Under the pieces are notes generated by a model. That model worked only from the letters and a program-made list of their open reading frames with translations. It had not been told where the DNA came from and ran no database searches. This document shows, one piece after another, positions 1 through 8,176 of a DNA stretch of 64,000 bases. The first letter of the stretch is position 1. Each line of letters begins with the position of its first letter. The position numbers and the translations under genes were made by a program. Source of the stretch: JAXMEQ01 sp046348225 (GTDB lineage: Bacteria; Pseudomonadota; Gammaproteobacteria; Burkholderiales; Burkholderiaceae_C); contig JAXMEQ010000010.1 in the NCBI GenBank assembly GCA_046348225.1, forward strand, positions 106,117 to 170,116. The letters run 5' to 3'.

Positions 1-2
1 AC

Positions 3-1229
3 GCCAAGCTGAAGTTCATCTACGAACTGGAGATCGCCAGCAGCGAGACGCTGTACCGGATCGAGCGCAACGGCGTGCTGATCGACGCGCCCACGCTGGC
101 CGCGCAGAGCCACGAGCTGGGCCAGCGCATCATGGCGCTGGAGACCGAGGCCCACGCGCTGGCCGGCCAGCCGTTCAACCTCGGCAGCCCCAAGCAGATT
201 GGCGAGATTTTCTTCACCAAGCTGGGCCTGCCCGTGGTCAAGAAAACGCCCAGCGGCGCACCCAGCACCGACGAGGAAGTGCTGGAAAAGCTGGCCGAAG
301 ACTACCCGCTGCCCGCCAAGATCCTGGAGCACCGAGGCCTGTCCAAGCTCAAGGGCACCTACACCGACAAGCTGGCCCAGATGGCGCACCCGCGCACCGG
401 CCGGGTCCACACGCATTACGCGCAGGCGGTGGCGGTGACGGGGCGCCTGAGCAGCAACGACCCCAACCTGCAGAACATCCCGATCCGCACGCCCGAAGGC
501 CGGCGCGTGCGCGAGGCCTTTGTGGCGCCGCCGGGCCATGTGATCGCCAGTGCCGACTACAGCCAGATCGAGCTGCGCATCATGGCCCACATCAGCGAAG
601 ACGCGGCGCTGCTGAAGGCCTTTCACGAGGGCATGGACGTGCACCGCGCCACCGCAGCCGAGGTGTTTGGCCTGCCGCCGGCAGAAGTCAGCAGCGAGCA
701 GCGGCGCTATGCCAAGGTCATCAACTTCGGGCTGATTTACGGCATGAGCGCATTTGGCCTCGCGAAGGCGCTGGCCATCGACAACTCGGCGGCCAAGAAC
801 TACATCGAGCGCTACTTCCAGCGCTTTGAAGGCGTCAAGCGTTACATGGACGAAACGCGCCTGGCGGCCAAGAGCAAGGGCTATGTGGAGACGGTGTTTG
901 GCCGGCGCCTGTACCTGCCGGAAATCAATTCACCCAACGGCCCGCGCCGTGGCGGCGCCGAACGCGCCGCCATCAACGCGCCCATGCAGGGCACGGCGGC
1001 CGACCTGATCAAGCTCAGCATGAACGCGGTGCAGCAGGTGCTGGACAGCGAACAGCGCGGCACGAAGATGATCATGCAGGTGCACGACGAACTGGTGTTC
1101 GAGGTGCCCGAGGCCGAGGTGGCGTGGTTGAAGACCGAAATCCCGCGCCTCATGGCGGGCGTGGCTGCGCTCAAGGTGCCGCTGCTGGCGGAAGTGGGCG
1201 TGGGCCCGAATTGGGACAAGGCTCACTGA
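3..1229 (+). CDS. polA: DNA polymerase I, C-terminal part (5' end outside window)
   Basis: The reading frame is open from base 3, so the gene begins upstream and only the last 408 residues are visible. They form the family A polymerase domain, which fills gaps after repair and removes RNA primers during lagging-strand synthesis. Motif A (DYSQIELR, near base 555) carries the first catalytic aspartate. Motif B (RRYAKVINFGLIYG, near 702) is the O-helix with the conserved Arg, Lys and Tyr. Motif C (QVHDELVFEV, near 1078) holds the second catalytic aspartate. The 5' nuclease and proofreading domains would lie outside the window. The gene is intact to its TGA stop. Confidence 0.97.
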   Translation, partial: AKLKFIYELEIASSETLYRIERNGVLIDAPTLAAQSHELGQRIMALETEAHALAGQPFNLGSPKQIGEIFFTKLGLPVVKKTPSGAPSTDEEVLEKLAEDYPLPAKILEHRGLSKLKGTYTDKLAQMAHPRTGRVHTHYAQAVAVTGRLSSNDPNLQNIPIRTPEGRRVREAFVAPPGHVIASADYSQIELRIMAHISEDAALLKAFHEGMDVHRATAAEVFGLPPAEVSSEQRRYAKVINFGLIYGMSAFGLAKALAIDNSAAKNYIERYFQRFEGVKRYMDETRLAAKSKGYVETVFGRRLYLPEINSPNGPRRGGAERAAINAPMQGTAADLIKLSMNAVQQVLDSEQRGTKMIMQVHDELVFEVPEAEVAWLKTEIPRLMAGVAALKVPLLAEVGVGPNWDKAH

Positions 1230-1256
1230 CGCCCGCGTGGGCCCAGGCCCACCCGG

Positions 1257-1445
1257 CTATTTTTTCTCCGACCACAGCTCCCCGCCGGTGGCCCAGTCAG
1301 TTTTCTTGACGTCGTAAAGAATCACATCCACACCCTCAGGCTTGCTGCCCAGGGTGTCGACCACCGCCTGGGTGATGGCCTTGACCAGGTTCTTTTTCTG
1401 CTCGGGGGTGCGGCCTTCGAACATTTCAACGCGGATGGTGGGCAT
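1257..1445 (-). CDS. 4-oxalocrotonate tautomerase family enzyme, 62 aa
   Basis: A 62-residue protein starting MPTIRVEMFEGR, the usual length and N-terminus of 4-oxalocrotonate tautomerases. After Met removal, Pro1 is the expected catalytic base in keto-enol tautomerisation of 2-hydroxymuconate-type compounds. The chosen ATG at 1445 has an AGGAGA ribosome site about 6 bases upstream; a longer frame exists but would bury Pro1. The gene is convergent with polA and divergent from the dienelactone hydrolase gene, whose family also acts in aromatic ring-cleavage pathways. No ring-cleavage operon is seen here, so the true substrate is open. Confidence 0.88.
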   Translation of the reverse strand: MPTIRVEMFEGRTPEQKKNLVKAITQAVVDTLGSKPEGVDVILYDVKKTDWATGGELWSEKK

Positions 1446-1524
1446 GGGGTTTCTCCTGTGCGGGGTTGTTTGATCGCTGGCACTATACGGACTCCTTTCA
1501 CCCCTTGCACTGCGGAGCCCGCCC

Positions 1525-2424
1525 ATGCTGCGTGACGACCTGAAGACTGAATTTGATGCCCTGCTGCCCGGCCACGCCACGGAAGCCGGCACCTCGCGCC
1601 GCACCGCGCTGAAGGCGGCGCTGGGCGTGGGCTACGCCGCCACGGCCCTGCCGATCATGGCGCAGACGGCGATCAAGACCTCCTCCGAAGGCTTGACCAC
1701 GGGCGAAATCACGATCGACGTCAATGGTTTCAAGATGGCCGCCTTCCGTGCGGCGCCTGCCGGCAAGACGAATCTGCCAGTGGTGCTGGTCATTCAGGAA
1801 ATCTTTGGCGTGCATGAATACATTGCCGACACGGCGCGCCGCTTTGCCCGGGCCGGGTATCTGGCCATCGCACCCGAACTGTTCCAGCGCCAGGGCGACC
1901 CGGCCAGCTACAACGAGATGGCCAAGCTGCTGGCCGAGGTGGTGTCCAAGGTGCCGGACGCGCAGGTCATGGGCGACCTGGACGCCACCGTGCAATGGGC
2001 CGGCGCCAACGGCGGCAACACCGGCAAGGTCGGCATCACGGGCTTTTGCTGGGGCGGCCGGATCACCTGGCTGTACGCGGCGCACAACCCGACGGTCAAG
2101 GCTGGGGTGGCCTGGTACGGGCGGCTGGTGGGCGCGGCCTCGCCGCTGACGCCCCGCCACCCGGTGGACGTTGCCGCCAGCCTGAACGGACCGGTGCTCG
2201 GCCTGTACGGCGCGGCCGATGCCGGCATCCCCCTTGACACGGTTGATAAGATGAAAGCCGCTTTGGCCACTGGCAGTGCCGCGGCCAGAGCCTCGCAGTT
2301 TGTGGTGTACCCCGACGCGCCCCACGCCTTCCATGCCGACTACCGCCCCAGCTTCCGCCAGGGTCCGGCCGAAGACGGCTGGAAGCGCGCGCTGGAATGG
2401 TTCAGGGCCAACGGCGTGGCCTGA
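1525..2424 (+). CDS. dienelactone hydrolase family protein, exported
   Basis: A 299-residue alpha/beta hydrolase of the carboxymethylenebutenolidase family. The expected Cys-Asp-His triad is visible: Cys175 in GFCWGG, Asp232 in GAADAG and His267 in DAPHAFH. The N-terminus has a twin-arginine-like segment (SRRTALKAALGVGYAA) ending at MAQ near residue 50, so it is probably exported by Tat, unlike the classical cytoplasmic enzyme. The family opens dienelactones from chlorinated catechols, but many members have unknown substrates. It is a single gene followed by a strong terminator. Confidence 0.85.
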   Translation: MLRDDLKTEFDALLPGHATEAGTSRRTALKAALGVGYAATALPIMAQTAIKTSSEGLTTGEITIDVNGFKMAAFRAAPAGKTNLPVVLVIQEIFGVHEYIADTARRFARAGYLAIAPELFQRQGDPASYNEMAKLLAEVVSKVPDAQVMGDLDATVQWAGANGGNTGKVGITGFCWGGRITWLYAAHNPTVKAGVAWYGRLVGAASPLTPRHPVDVAASLNGPVLGLYGAADAGIPLDTVDKMKAALATGSAAARASQFVVYPDAPHAFHADYRPSFRQGPAEDGWKRALEWFRANGVA

Positions 2425-2461
2425 GGCCCGCCACCGGCCGCGAGGCCGCGCCACCGACCGG

Positions 2462-2483
2462 GGCCGCGCATGCGGCCTTTTTT
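2462..2483 (+). terminator. intrinsic terminator after dienelactone hydrolase
   Basis: A perfect 6-bp stem GGCCGC/GCGGCC with a four-base loop is followed by six T. It lies 37 bases past the stop at 2424 and before the next ribosome site. Confidence 0.8.
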
Positions 2484-2504
2484 GTTGCTGTTGATGAGGA
2501 AAAT

Positions 2505-3362
2505 ATGCCGCCAGCCCTTACCGGGCTTGCGCAAGCCGCTATGAATTTAATAGCAATTGTGATCGCCACCCTGGCTGCCGGCATTGGCAGCGTCTGGCTG
2601 GCGGCCGGCCTTTTGAGCCTGGGCGCCGTGGCCGGGCACGACACGCCCGGCGCCCGCGTCGGCCCGCAGCATCTGCTGAGCCTGGCGGCCGGCGCGCTGC
2701 TGGCCACTGCCTTCATGCACCTGCTGCCAGAGGCCTTCGAGTCGCAGGCCGGGGCCAAGGAGCTGTTTGCCACCTTGCTGGTGGGCGTGGTGTTTTTCTT
2801 CCTGCTCGACAAGGCCGAGCTCTGGCACCACGGGCATGAGCACCACCACGACGCCCACGCCGGCCACGACCACCCGCATTACCACCATCACGGCCATGCC
2901 CATGGCCCCCGCGGCGGGGGCTGGGCGCTGCTGACCGGCGACAGCGTGCACTGCTTTGGCGACGGCATCCTCATTGCCTCGGCCTTTGTGGCGGATTTCC
3001 GCCTTGGCGTGGTGGCGGCGCTGGCCGTGCTGGCGCATGAAGTGCCGCACCACATGGGCGATCTGGTGGTGCTGCGCCAGACCAGCCGCGACCGCAACAT
3101 GGCCCTGGTCAAGGTGTCGCTGGCCGGGGCCGTGACGGCGCTCGGCGGCGTCACAGGCTACTTTCTGGTCGAGCAGCTGCACGACTACCTGCCGTACTTC
3201 CTGACGGTGGCCAGCAGCAGTTTTGTCTATGTGGCGCTGGCGGACCTGATCCCGCAGCTCCAAAAGCGCCTGTCAGCACGGGAAACCGCGGCGCAGATCC
3301 TCTGGCTGCTGGTCGGCATCGGCCTGGTCACGCTGGTCAGCGGCCTGGCCCACGCACACTGA
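2505..3362 (+). CDS. ZIP family metal transporter
   Basis: A 285-residue inner-membrane transporter of the ZIP family, expected to import zinc or other divalent metals. It has about eight hydrophobic segments, a His-rich cytoplasmic loop (near residues 112-135) and the two signature helices: HCFGDGILIASAF, and a second with AHEVPHHMGD carrying His and Glu ligands. ATG 2505 is preceded by GAGGA at 2496-2500. ATG 2541 would match family N-termini better (MNLIAIVIATLAAGIG) but has no clear ribosome site. Bases 2507-2554 are a copy of the dispersed repeat, so the first 16 or so residues appear to derive from it. Confidence 0.88.
   Translation: MPPALTGLAQAAMNLIAIVIATLAAGIGSVWLAAGLLSLGAVAGHDTPGARVGPQHLLSLAAGALLATAFMHLLPEAFESQAGAKELFATLLVGVVFFFLLDKAELWHHGHEHHHDAHAGHDHPHYHHHGHAHGPRGGGWALLTGDSVHCFGDGILIASAFVADFRLGVVAALAVLAHEVPHHMGDLVVLRQTSRDRNMALVKVSLAGAVTALGGVTGYFLVEQLHDYLPYFLTVASSSFVYVALADLIPQLQKRLSARETAAQILWLLVGIGLVTLVSGLAHAH
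2507..2554 (+). repeat. dispersed repeat, copy A (inside ZIP gene)
   Basis: The core GCTATGAATTTAATAGC occupies 2538-2554 and is a near-palindrome. The left part (CCAGCCC...GGGCTTGCGCAAGC) aligns with the other copies, though degenerate. It overlaps the start region of the ZIP transporter, in frame and without stops. Confidence 0.7.
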
Positions 3363-3373
3363 CGGCGCGGCCG

Positions 3374-3901
3374 TCAGCGGGTGGAGTAGCCGATCACGCG
3401 CCAGCGGCCGTCGGCCTCGCGCAGGGTGGTGACAATTTCCTCGGTGTCCGGCTTGTTGCCAAACCGGCTGGCAAACACCACCGTCACATAGTCGCCGGCC
3501 GGCCGGCCGGGCAGCGTGGTCTTGTAGCCCACCTCGATCGGCTGGCGCTCGGCCAGCGGGCCGAGGGGCTCACGCACCTTGGGGATGGCGTCCATCCAGG
3601 TCGCAATCGGCACCTGGGCCCGGAACACCGGGCTGGTGGATTCCCAGGCCGTGCCCCAGTCGCGCCGGTCCAGCAGCAGCAGCCAGCCCAGGGCGGCCAC
3701 CTGGCCGGCCGCTTCCTTCTGGGACTGCTCATCCCCGCTGGCGGCGGGCTCGGCGGGCGCGGTGGGCGCAGGCACCGGGGTGCCTGCCGCTGGCGGCGCC
3801 GCCAACGACGGGCCACCACTACGCGGGGCCTTGAGCTGGGCGAGGGCGACCGGCCCGGTCAGGGCCAGCGCAAGGGAGACGGCAATTCGTGAAAGGTTCA
3901 T
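3374..3901 (-). CDS. DUF4019 domain protein, secreted
   Basis: A 175-residue protein with a clear signal peptide (MNLSRIAVSLALALTGPVALAQ). A Pro/Ala-rich linker of about 40 residues follows, then a domain resembling DUF4019 (ALGWLLLLDRRDWGTAWE ... GDYVTVVFASRF ... WRVIGYSTR). The family is probably periplasmic and of unknown function; its fold is thought to be related to NTF2-like proteins. It is convergent with the ZIP transporter gene (11-base gap), and no partner gene is evident. Confidence 0.7.
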   Translation of the reverse strand: MNLSRIAVSLALALTGPVALAQLKAPRSGGPSLAAPPAAGTPVPAPTAPAEPAASGDEQSQKEAAGQVAALGWLLLLDRRDWGTAWESTSPVFRAQVPIATWMDAIPKVREPLGPLAERQPIEVGYKTTLPGRPAGDYVTVVFASRFGNKPDTEEIVTTLREADGRWRVIGYSTR

Positions 3902-3956
3902 GGGCCGAGTCTAGCCGCGAGGCGCTACCATGGGGTGCAAAAGCGGAGGGGCGCAG

Positions 3957-4190
3957 ATGAAACGGTTCTTGGGTTACGTCCTGGCGATTGGCGGCGGCCT
4001 GTTCATGGCATGGGTGGCTGTGGCGGGCGGCGGGTTCACCGCCATCTTTGGCGCGGGCTGCGTTGCCACCGGCTTCAGCGAGGGCTGCAAGGACATGGCC
4101 CTGCTCGCGGGTTTGACAGCGGGTGGCCTGCTGGTCGGCTGGCTGGTGTACAAGGCCGGCCGCGCGCTGATCGGTCAGCGCCGCACCTGA
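3957..4190 (+). CDS. small two-helix membrane protein, hypothetical
   Basis: A 77-residue protein with two hydrophobic segments (FLGYVLAIGGGLFMAWVAVAGG and MALLAGLTAGGLLVGWLVYKAG) joined by a loop with two cysteines (GCVATGFSEGC). The ATG at 3957 has a strong GGAGGGG site 7 bases upstream; the frame could extend to 3930, but without such a site. I do not recognise the family. It sits alone between divergent DUF4019 and convergent sulfurtransferase genes. Confidence 0.6.
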   Translation: MKRFLGYVLAIGGGLFMAWVAVAGGGFTAIFGAGCVATGFSEGCKDMALLAGLTAGGLLVGWLVYKAGRALIGQRRT

Positions 4191-4197
4191 GGCGGCC

Positions 4198-5049
4198 TCA
4201 GCCTTTTTCCACCGGGCGCGCCGGGTCGGCGCACCATTCGCTCCAGCTGCCTGCGTACAGGGCCGCCTGGCCCAGGCCGGCCAGTTCCATGGCAATGAGG
4301 TTTGGCACCGCGCTGACGCCGCTGCCGCAGTGGTGCACCACGCTGGCCGGGTCACGGCCAGCCAGCAGTTGCTCGTACTCGGCCCGCAGTTGTTCGGCAG
4401 CCTTGAACCGGCCATCGGGACCCAGGTTGCCCTGGAACGGGCGGTTCAATGCGCCCGGGATATGCCCGGCCACCGGGTCCAGCGGCTCCACCTCACCCTT
4501 GAAGCGCGGCGTGGCCCGCGCGTCGACGATGGTGTGCCGGCCCAGCCCCGCCAGCACCTCGGCCGTGGTGGCCAGGCGCCGCAGGGGCGGGCCCAGCGTG
4601 AAGTTGGTCTGGAAATGCGAAGGCTCCTCGCCACTGGCCACCGCGCCCCCCGCGGCCTGCCAGGCCTGGAGCCCGCCGTCGAGCACGGCCACGGCGTCGT
4701 GGCCCGCCCACTTGAGCATCCACCACAGCCGCCCGCAGTAGTTGGCACCATTGCGGTCGTACACCACCGCCTGCATGTCGTTGGCCAGTCCCACGCTGGA
4801 CAGCCAGATCGCCAGTTTCTCCCGGCTGGGCAGCGGGTGGCGCCCGCCCGAGGCGGCATCGGCGCCGGTCTTGTCGCTCAGGTGTTCGTTGAGGTCGGCA
4901 AACACGGCACGCGGAATGTGCGCTTCGCGGTATTGCTGCGGGCCCAGCGGCGGGTTCATCAGGTCGCTGGTGCAGTCAAACACCAGCAGGGGTGCGCCCT
5001 CGGCTTGCAGGGCGCGCAGCTGGGCAACGGAAATCAGGGTGGTGTACAC
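4198..5049 (-). CDS. 3-mercaptopyruvate/thiosulfate sulfurtransferase
   Basis: A 283-residue protein with two rhodanese domains. The active-site loop of the second is CGSGVS (Cys near residue 241), the form associated with 3-mercaptopyruvate sulfurtransferases rather than the CRKG-type loop of thiosulfate rhodaneses. It would transfer sulfane sulfur to thiols or cyanide in the cytoplasm. GTG at 5049 is chosen because AAGGAG lies 9 bases upstream; the frame can be extended to a TTG at 5067, but that would place this ribosome site inside the gene. It is downstream of, and nearly overlaps, the EamA gene, so the two are probably co-transcribed. Confidence 0.87.
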   Translation of the reverse strand: MYTTLISVAQLRALQAEGAPLLVFDCTSDLMNPPLGPQQYREAHIPRAVFADLNEHLSDKTGADAASGGRHPLPSREKLAIWLSSVGLANDMQAVVYDRNGANYCGRLWWMLKWAGHDAVAVLDGGLQAWQAAGGAVASGEEPSHFQTNFTLGPPLRRLATTAEVLAGLGRHTIVDARATPRFKGEVEPLDPVAGHIPGALNRPFQGNLGPDGRFKAAEQLRAEYEQLLAGRDPASVVHHCGSGVSAVPNLIAMELAGLGQAALYAGSWSEWCADPARPVEKG

Positions 5050-5063
5050 GGGCCGGGACTCCT

Positions 5064-5963
5064 TCAATGTTCTTCACCAGGGGCATTGGGCGCGGCACGG
5101 GCCCGCAGCACGGTGGCGGCAATGCCGCTGGCAATGATCAATGCCATGCCGGCCCAGCCGATCCACGGGATCACGTCGTCAAACAGCAGCACGCTGTAGA
5201 GCACGCCAAACACAATGCCCGAGTATTGCAAATTGGCCACCACGAGGGTGGCGCCCTGGCTGTAGGCACGCGTCATGCAAAGCTGCCCGAGGGACGCCAG
5301 CAGACCCACCGGCAGGAGCCAGAGCGCGTGCTGCCAGTGCCAGGGCGACACGCCCGTGACCAGCATGGCGGCGCCACCGGCGACGGCCGAGCCGAGTGCA
5401 AAGTAGAAGACGGTGCGGCTTTCGGGCTCCCCGAGCTTGCCCAGCGCCATGACCTGCATGTAGGCAAACGCGGCCGTGAAGCCCGACAGCAGCCCCACCA
5501 GGCCCGCGAACACCTGGTTCTGCTCGATGGTGGGGCGAAGCATCATCACCACGCCGGCAAAACCGGCCAGCACCGTCAGCACCAGCGGGCCCTGGCGCAG
5601 TGCGGTGCTGGCCCCGCTGCGCGGGTTCCAGTTGATCAGCGCGCCACCAATCAGGAACGCCGCCACCCAGACGCTGCTCATATAGTTGAGCGTCATCGCG
5701 GTGGCCAGTGGCAGGATGGCGATGGCGTAGAACCAGGCACCGAGCGAGATCACGCCCACCAGGCTGCGCCAGGCATGCATGCCGGCATATTGCGTGGACA
5801 GCGCCACGCCCTGGCGACGTGCCAGCAGCCACATGAACAGCATGCCGAGCAGGCCGCGGTAGAACACCAGTTCGGCCGCATTGAAGTAGGCCGACGCGAA
5901 CTTCACGCACACCGCCATGGTGGCAAAGAACAGGGCGCCCAGCACCATCCAGAGGGCTTGCAT
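5064..5963 (-). CDS. EamA/DMT family transporter
   Basis: A 299-residue membrane protein with ten predicted helices arranged as two EamA repeats (for example GLLGMLFMWLLA early and GIVFGVLYSVLLFDDVIPWIGW late). The drug/metabolite transporter family commonly exports amino acids or metabolites; the substrate cannot be read from sequence. Its start lies directly against the leuD stop at 5964 and its stop falls within the ribosome site of the sulfurtransferase, so Rieske-leuD-EamA-sulfurtransferase looks like one minus-strand transcript. Confidence 0.85.
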   Translation of the reverse strand: MQALWMVLGALFFATMAVCVKFASAYFNAAELVFYRGLLGMLFMWLLARRQGVALSTQYAGMHAWRSLVGVISLGAWFYAIAILPLATAMTLNYMSSVWVAAFLIGGALINWNPRSGASTALRQGPLVLTVLAGFAGVVMMLRPTIEQNQVFAGLVGLLSGFTAAFAYMQVMALGKLGEPESRTVFYFALGSAVAGGAAMLVTGVSPWHWQHALWLLPVGLLASLGQLCMTRAYSQGATLVVANLQYSGIVFGVLYSVLLFDDVIPWIGWAGMALIIASGIAATVLRARAAPNAPGEEH

Positions 5964-6614
5964 TCAGGCGTCCAGTGTGCGGTTCAGCCAGGGCTGGCGC
6001 GCCAGGCGTTCGGCTTCAAACGCGGCGATGCGGCCGCGCTGCATCAGGGTGGCGCCGATCCAGTCGGTGTCCTGCGTCAGCAGCGCCAGCTCGCGCGGTG
6101 ACAGGGCAAAGCGCAGCGTCTCGCCGCTGCAGTACAGCGCGCCCGCGGGCAGGTCGATTTCCACGCGCAGCACCGCGTGCTGCGCGTGCGCGAACAGCGT
6201 GCCCACGTCGGCGGCGGCGAGCGTGATGGCGGCCACGCCATTGAGCGGGCAGTTCTGGCGGAAGATGTCGCCGAAGCTGGGTGCGAGCACGGCGCGGATG
6301 CCGTAGTCGCGCAGCGCCCAGACCGCATGCTCGCGGCTGGAGCCGCAGCCAAAGTTGTCGCGGGCCAGCAGCACGCTGGCGCCGCGCAGTTCGGGGCGGT
6401 TGAGCACAAAGTCCGGGTTGGGCCGGCGCAGGCTGTGGTCGCTGGTCAGGTCACCGGGGTCGAGGTAGCGCCAGTGGTCGAACAGCACGGCACCGAAGCC
6501 GCTGCGCGCGATGCTGCGGCCGTACTGCTTGGGAAAGATGGCGTCGGTGTCGACGTTGGCACGGTCCAGCGGCACAACGGTGCCGCGCAGCGGCCCGCCC
6601 GCGCGCGACGGCAT
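5964..6614 (-). CDS. leuD: 3-isopropylmalate dehydratase small-subunit homologue
   Basis: A 216-residue protein of the LeuD/aconitase swivel-domain family, with the DTDAIFPKQY and NFGCGSSREHA motifs. In leucine synthesis LeuD works with the iron-sulfur subunit LeuC to convert 2- to 3-isopropylmalate. No leuC or leuB is present here. The gene's ATG overlaps the stop of the Rieske oxygenase by one base (TGATG), implying translational coupling with an unrelated enzyme. It may be a second leuD paralogue with another hydro-lyase partner; a main leuCDB operon is expected elsewhere. Confidence 0.85.
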   Translation of the reverse strand: MPSRAGGPLRGTVVPLDRANVDTDAIFPKQYGRSIARSGFGAVLFDHWRYLDPGDLTSDHSLRRPNPDFVLNRPELRGASVLLARDNFGCGSSREHAVWALRDYGIRAVLAPSFGDIFRQNCPLNGVAAITLAAADVGTLFAHAQHAVLRVEIDLPAGALYCSGETLRFALSPRELALLTQDTDWIGATLMQRGRIAAFEAERLARQPWLNRTLDA

Positions 6615-7759
6615 CAGCGGTCGATCGCGGCGCTGCCAATGCTGCCGCGGTACCACTCGTGAAAGTGCTGCATGCCGTCTTCCATGGGGCTCTGGTAAGG
6701 GCCGGTCTCGTTGTCACCGCGTTTGAGCAGCGCCAGCCGGCCGGCGTCCATGCGTTCGGCGATCTCGTCATCCTCCACGCAGGTTTCCATGTAGGCGGCC
6801 TGCTGGGCTTCCACGAACTCGCGCTCGAACGCGGCGATCTCCTCGGGGTAGTAGAACTCCACCATGTTCAGCGTCTTTTGCGGGCTGATCGGGTGCAGCG
6901 TGGACACCGTCAGCACATGCGGGTACCACTCCACCATGATGTGCGGGTAGTAGGTGAGCCAGATGGCGCCGTACTTCGGCGGCTCGCCGTTGCGGTACTG
7001 CAGCAGCGCCTGCTGCCAGCGCTCGTAGACCGGGCTGCCCGCCTTGCCCAGCCGGTTGGCGACACCCACGGTCTGCACCGAATAGTGTTCCTTGAACTCC
7101 CAGCGCAGGTCTTCACAGGTGACGAAACTGCCCAGCCCCGGATGGAACGGGCCGACGTGGTAGTCCTCCAGATACACCTCGATGAAGGTCTTCCAGTTGT
7201 AGTTGCACTCATGCATCTCCACGCGGTCCAGCACCATGCCGGTGAAGTCGAGTTCGGCGCGCGGGCCCATGTTGGCCAGGTCGGCGGCAATGTCGCGGCC
7301 GTTGTCCTCGAACAGCAGCCCGTTCCATTCGCGAAGGCCGTAGTTGCGCAGGTTCAGGCAGGGGTCCTGTGCGAAATGCGGCGCCCCCAGCAGGCTGCCG
7401 GCCGGCGCGTGCTGGCCGGCGCTGTAGGTCCAGCGGTGCAGCGGACAGACGATGTTGCCCCCCGAGCCCGGGCGCTCGTTCACCGAGCCGCGGCCGCGCA
7501 GGATGACCGCCTGCCGGTGCCGGCAGACGTTCGAGATGAGCTCGACCCCCTGGGGCGTGCGTACCAGGGCGCGGCCTTCGCCTTCCTGGGGCAGGGCATA
7601 GAAGTCGCCCACCTGGGGCACCGACAGCTGGTGCCCCACATAGCGGGGCCCGCGCTGGAAGAGGAGGTCGCGCTCACGCCGGAACAGCGCCTCATCGAAG
7701 TAACTGGAAACTGGTAGTTGGCTTGTGGCCTGCTGCAGTTGAAGACTTAAATCAGACAT
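6614..7759 (-). CDS. Rieske non-heme iron oxygenase alpha subunit
   Basis: A 381-residue aromatic-ring-hydroxylating or related Rieske oxygenase. The [2Fe-2S] ligands are Cys79 and His81 (CRH) and Cys105 and His108 (CPLH); the 23-residue spacing is a little longer than the usual 15-17. The mononuclear iron site shows YLEDYHVGPFH (His201, His206). Choline/carnitine-type monooxygenases share this architecture. No reductase or ferredoxin gene lies nearby, so electron partners must come from elsewhere. It is first in the run leading into leuD, EamA and the sulfurtransferase. The substrate is unknown. Confidence 0.88.
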   Translation of the reverse strand: MSDLSLQLQQATSQLPVSSYFDEALFRRERDLLFQRGPRYVGHQLSVPQVGDFYALPQEGEGRALVRTPQGVELISNVCRHRQAVILRGRGSVNERPGSGGNIVCPLHRWTYSAGQHAPAGSLLGAPHFAQDPCLNLRNYGLREWNGLLFEDNGRDIAADLANMGPRAELDFTGMVLDRVEMHECNYNWKTFIEVYLEDYHVGPFHPGLGSFVTCEDLRWEFKEHYSVQTVGVANRLGKAGSPVYERWQQALLQYRNGEPPKYGAIWLTYYPHIMVEWYPHVLTVSTLHPISPQKTLNMVEFYYPEEIAAFEREFVEAQQAAYMETCVEDDEIAERMDAGRLALLKRGDNETGPYQSPMEDGMQHFHEWYRGSIGSAAIDR

Positions 7760-7933
7760 AACGTCCTGACCTAGAGACTCCCCCTATGAAGGGGCAGGGT
7801 AAGCGCTTTATCCGTGGACTGGCGCGGTATTGGGAACGGGGGTCCGGCCGGGCCGGAGAGGGGAAACGGATTGTACCCCCGCTGCTGCGCGGGCACCGCC
7901 TAAAATCCCGGCTTTACACCCACCGAGCCATTC

Positions 7934-8176
7934 ATGCCCAAGGCGCCCCCTCCCGCAAGCCCCGCTCCCCTTCCTGCCAGCTACGAGGCCGCGCTGGAAG
8001 AACTGGAGCAGCTGGTCAACCGCATCGAGTCGGGCCAGATGCCGCTGGAGCAGCTGCTGTCGGGTTACCAGCGTGGCGCCGAATTGCTCAAGTTCTGCCG
8101 CGACCGGCTGGAAGCGGTGGAGTCGCAGATCAAGGTGCTGGACGATGGGGCCCTCAAACCGTGGATGCAGGAGTGA
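7934..8176 (+). CDS. xseB: exodeoxyribonuclease VII small subunit
   Basis: An 80-residue helical protein (SYEAALEELEQLVNRIESG ... LEQLLSGYQRGAELLKFCRDRLEAVE), the normal length and pattern for XseB. It forms the multi-subunit partner of XseA in exonuclease VII, which degrades single-stranded DNA. xseA is not in the window, as is common. It overlaps the start of ispA by GTGA, matching the frequent xseB-ispA-dxs operon of proteobacteria. Confidence 0.95.
   Translation: MPKAPPPASPAPLPASYEAALEELEQLVNRIESGQMPLEQLLSGYQRGAELLKFCRDRLEAVESQIKVLDDGALKPWMQE

Noticed and set aside
7861..7933. Promoter with TAAAAT at 7901 before xseB
   Set aside because: No -35 box at a workable distance; not listed as a feature.
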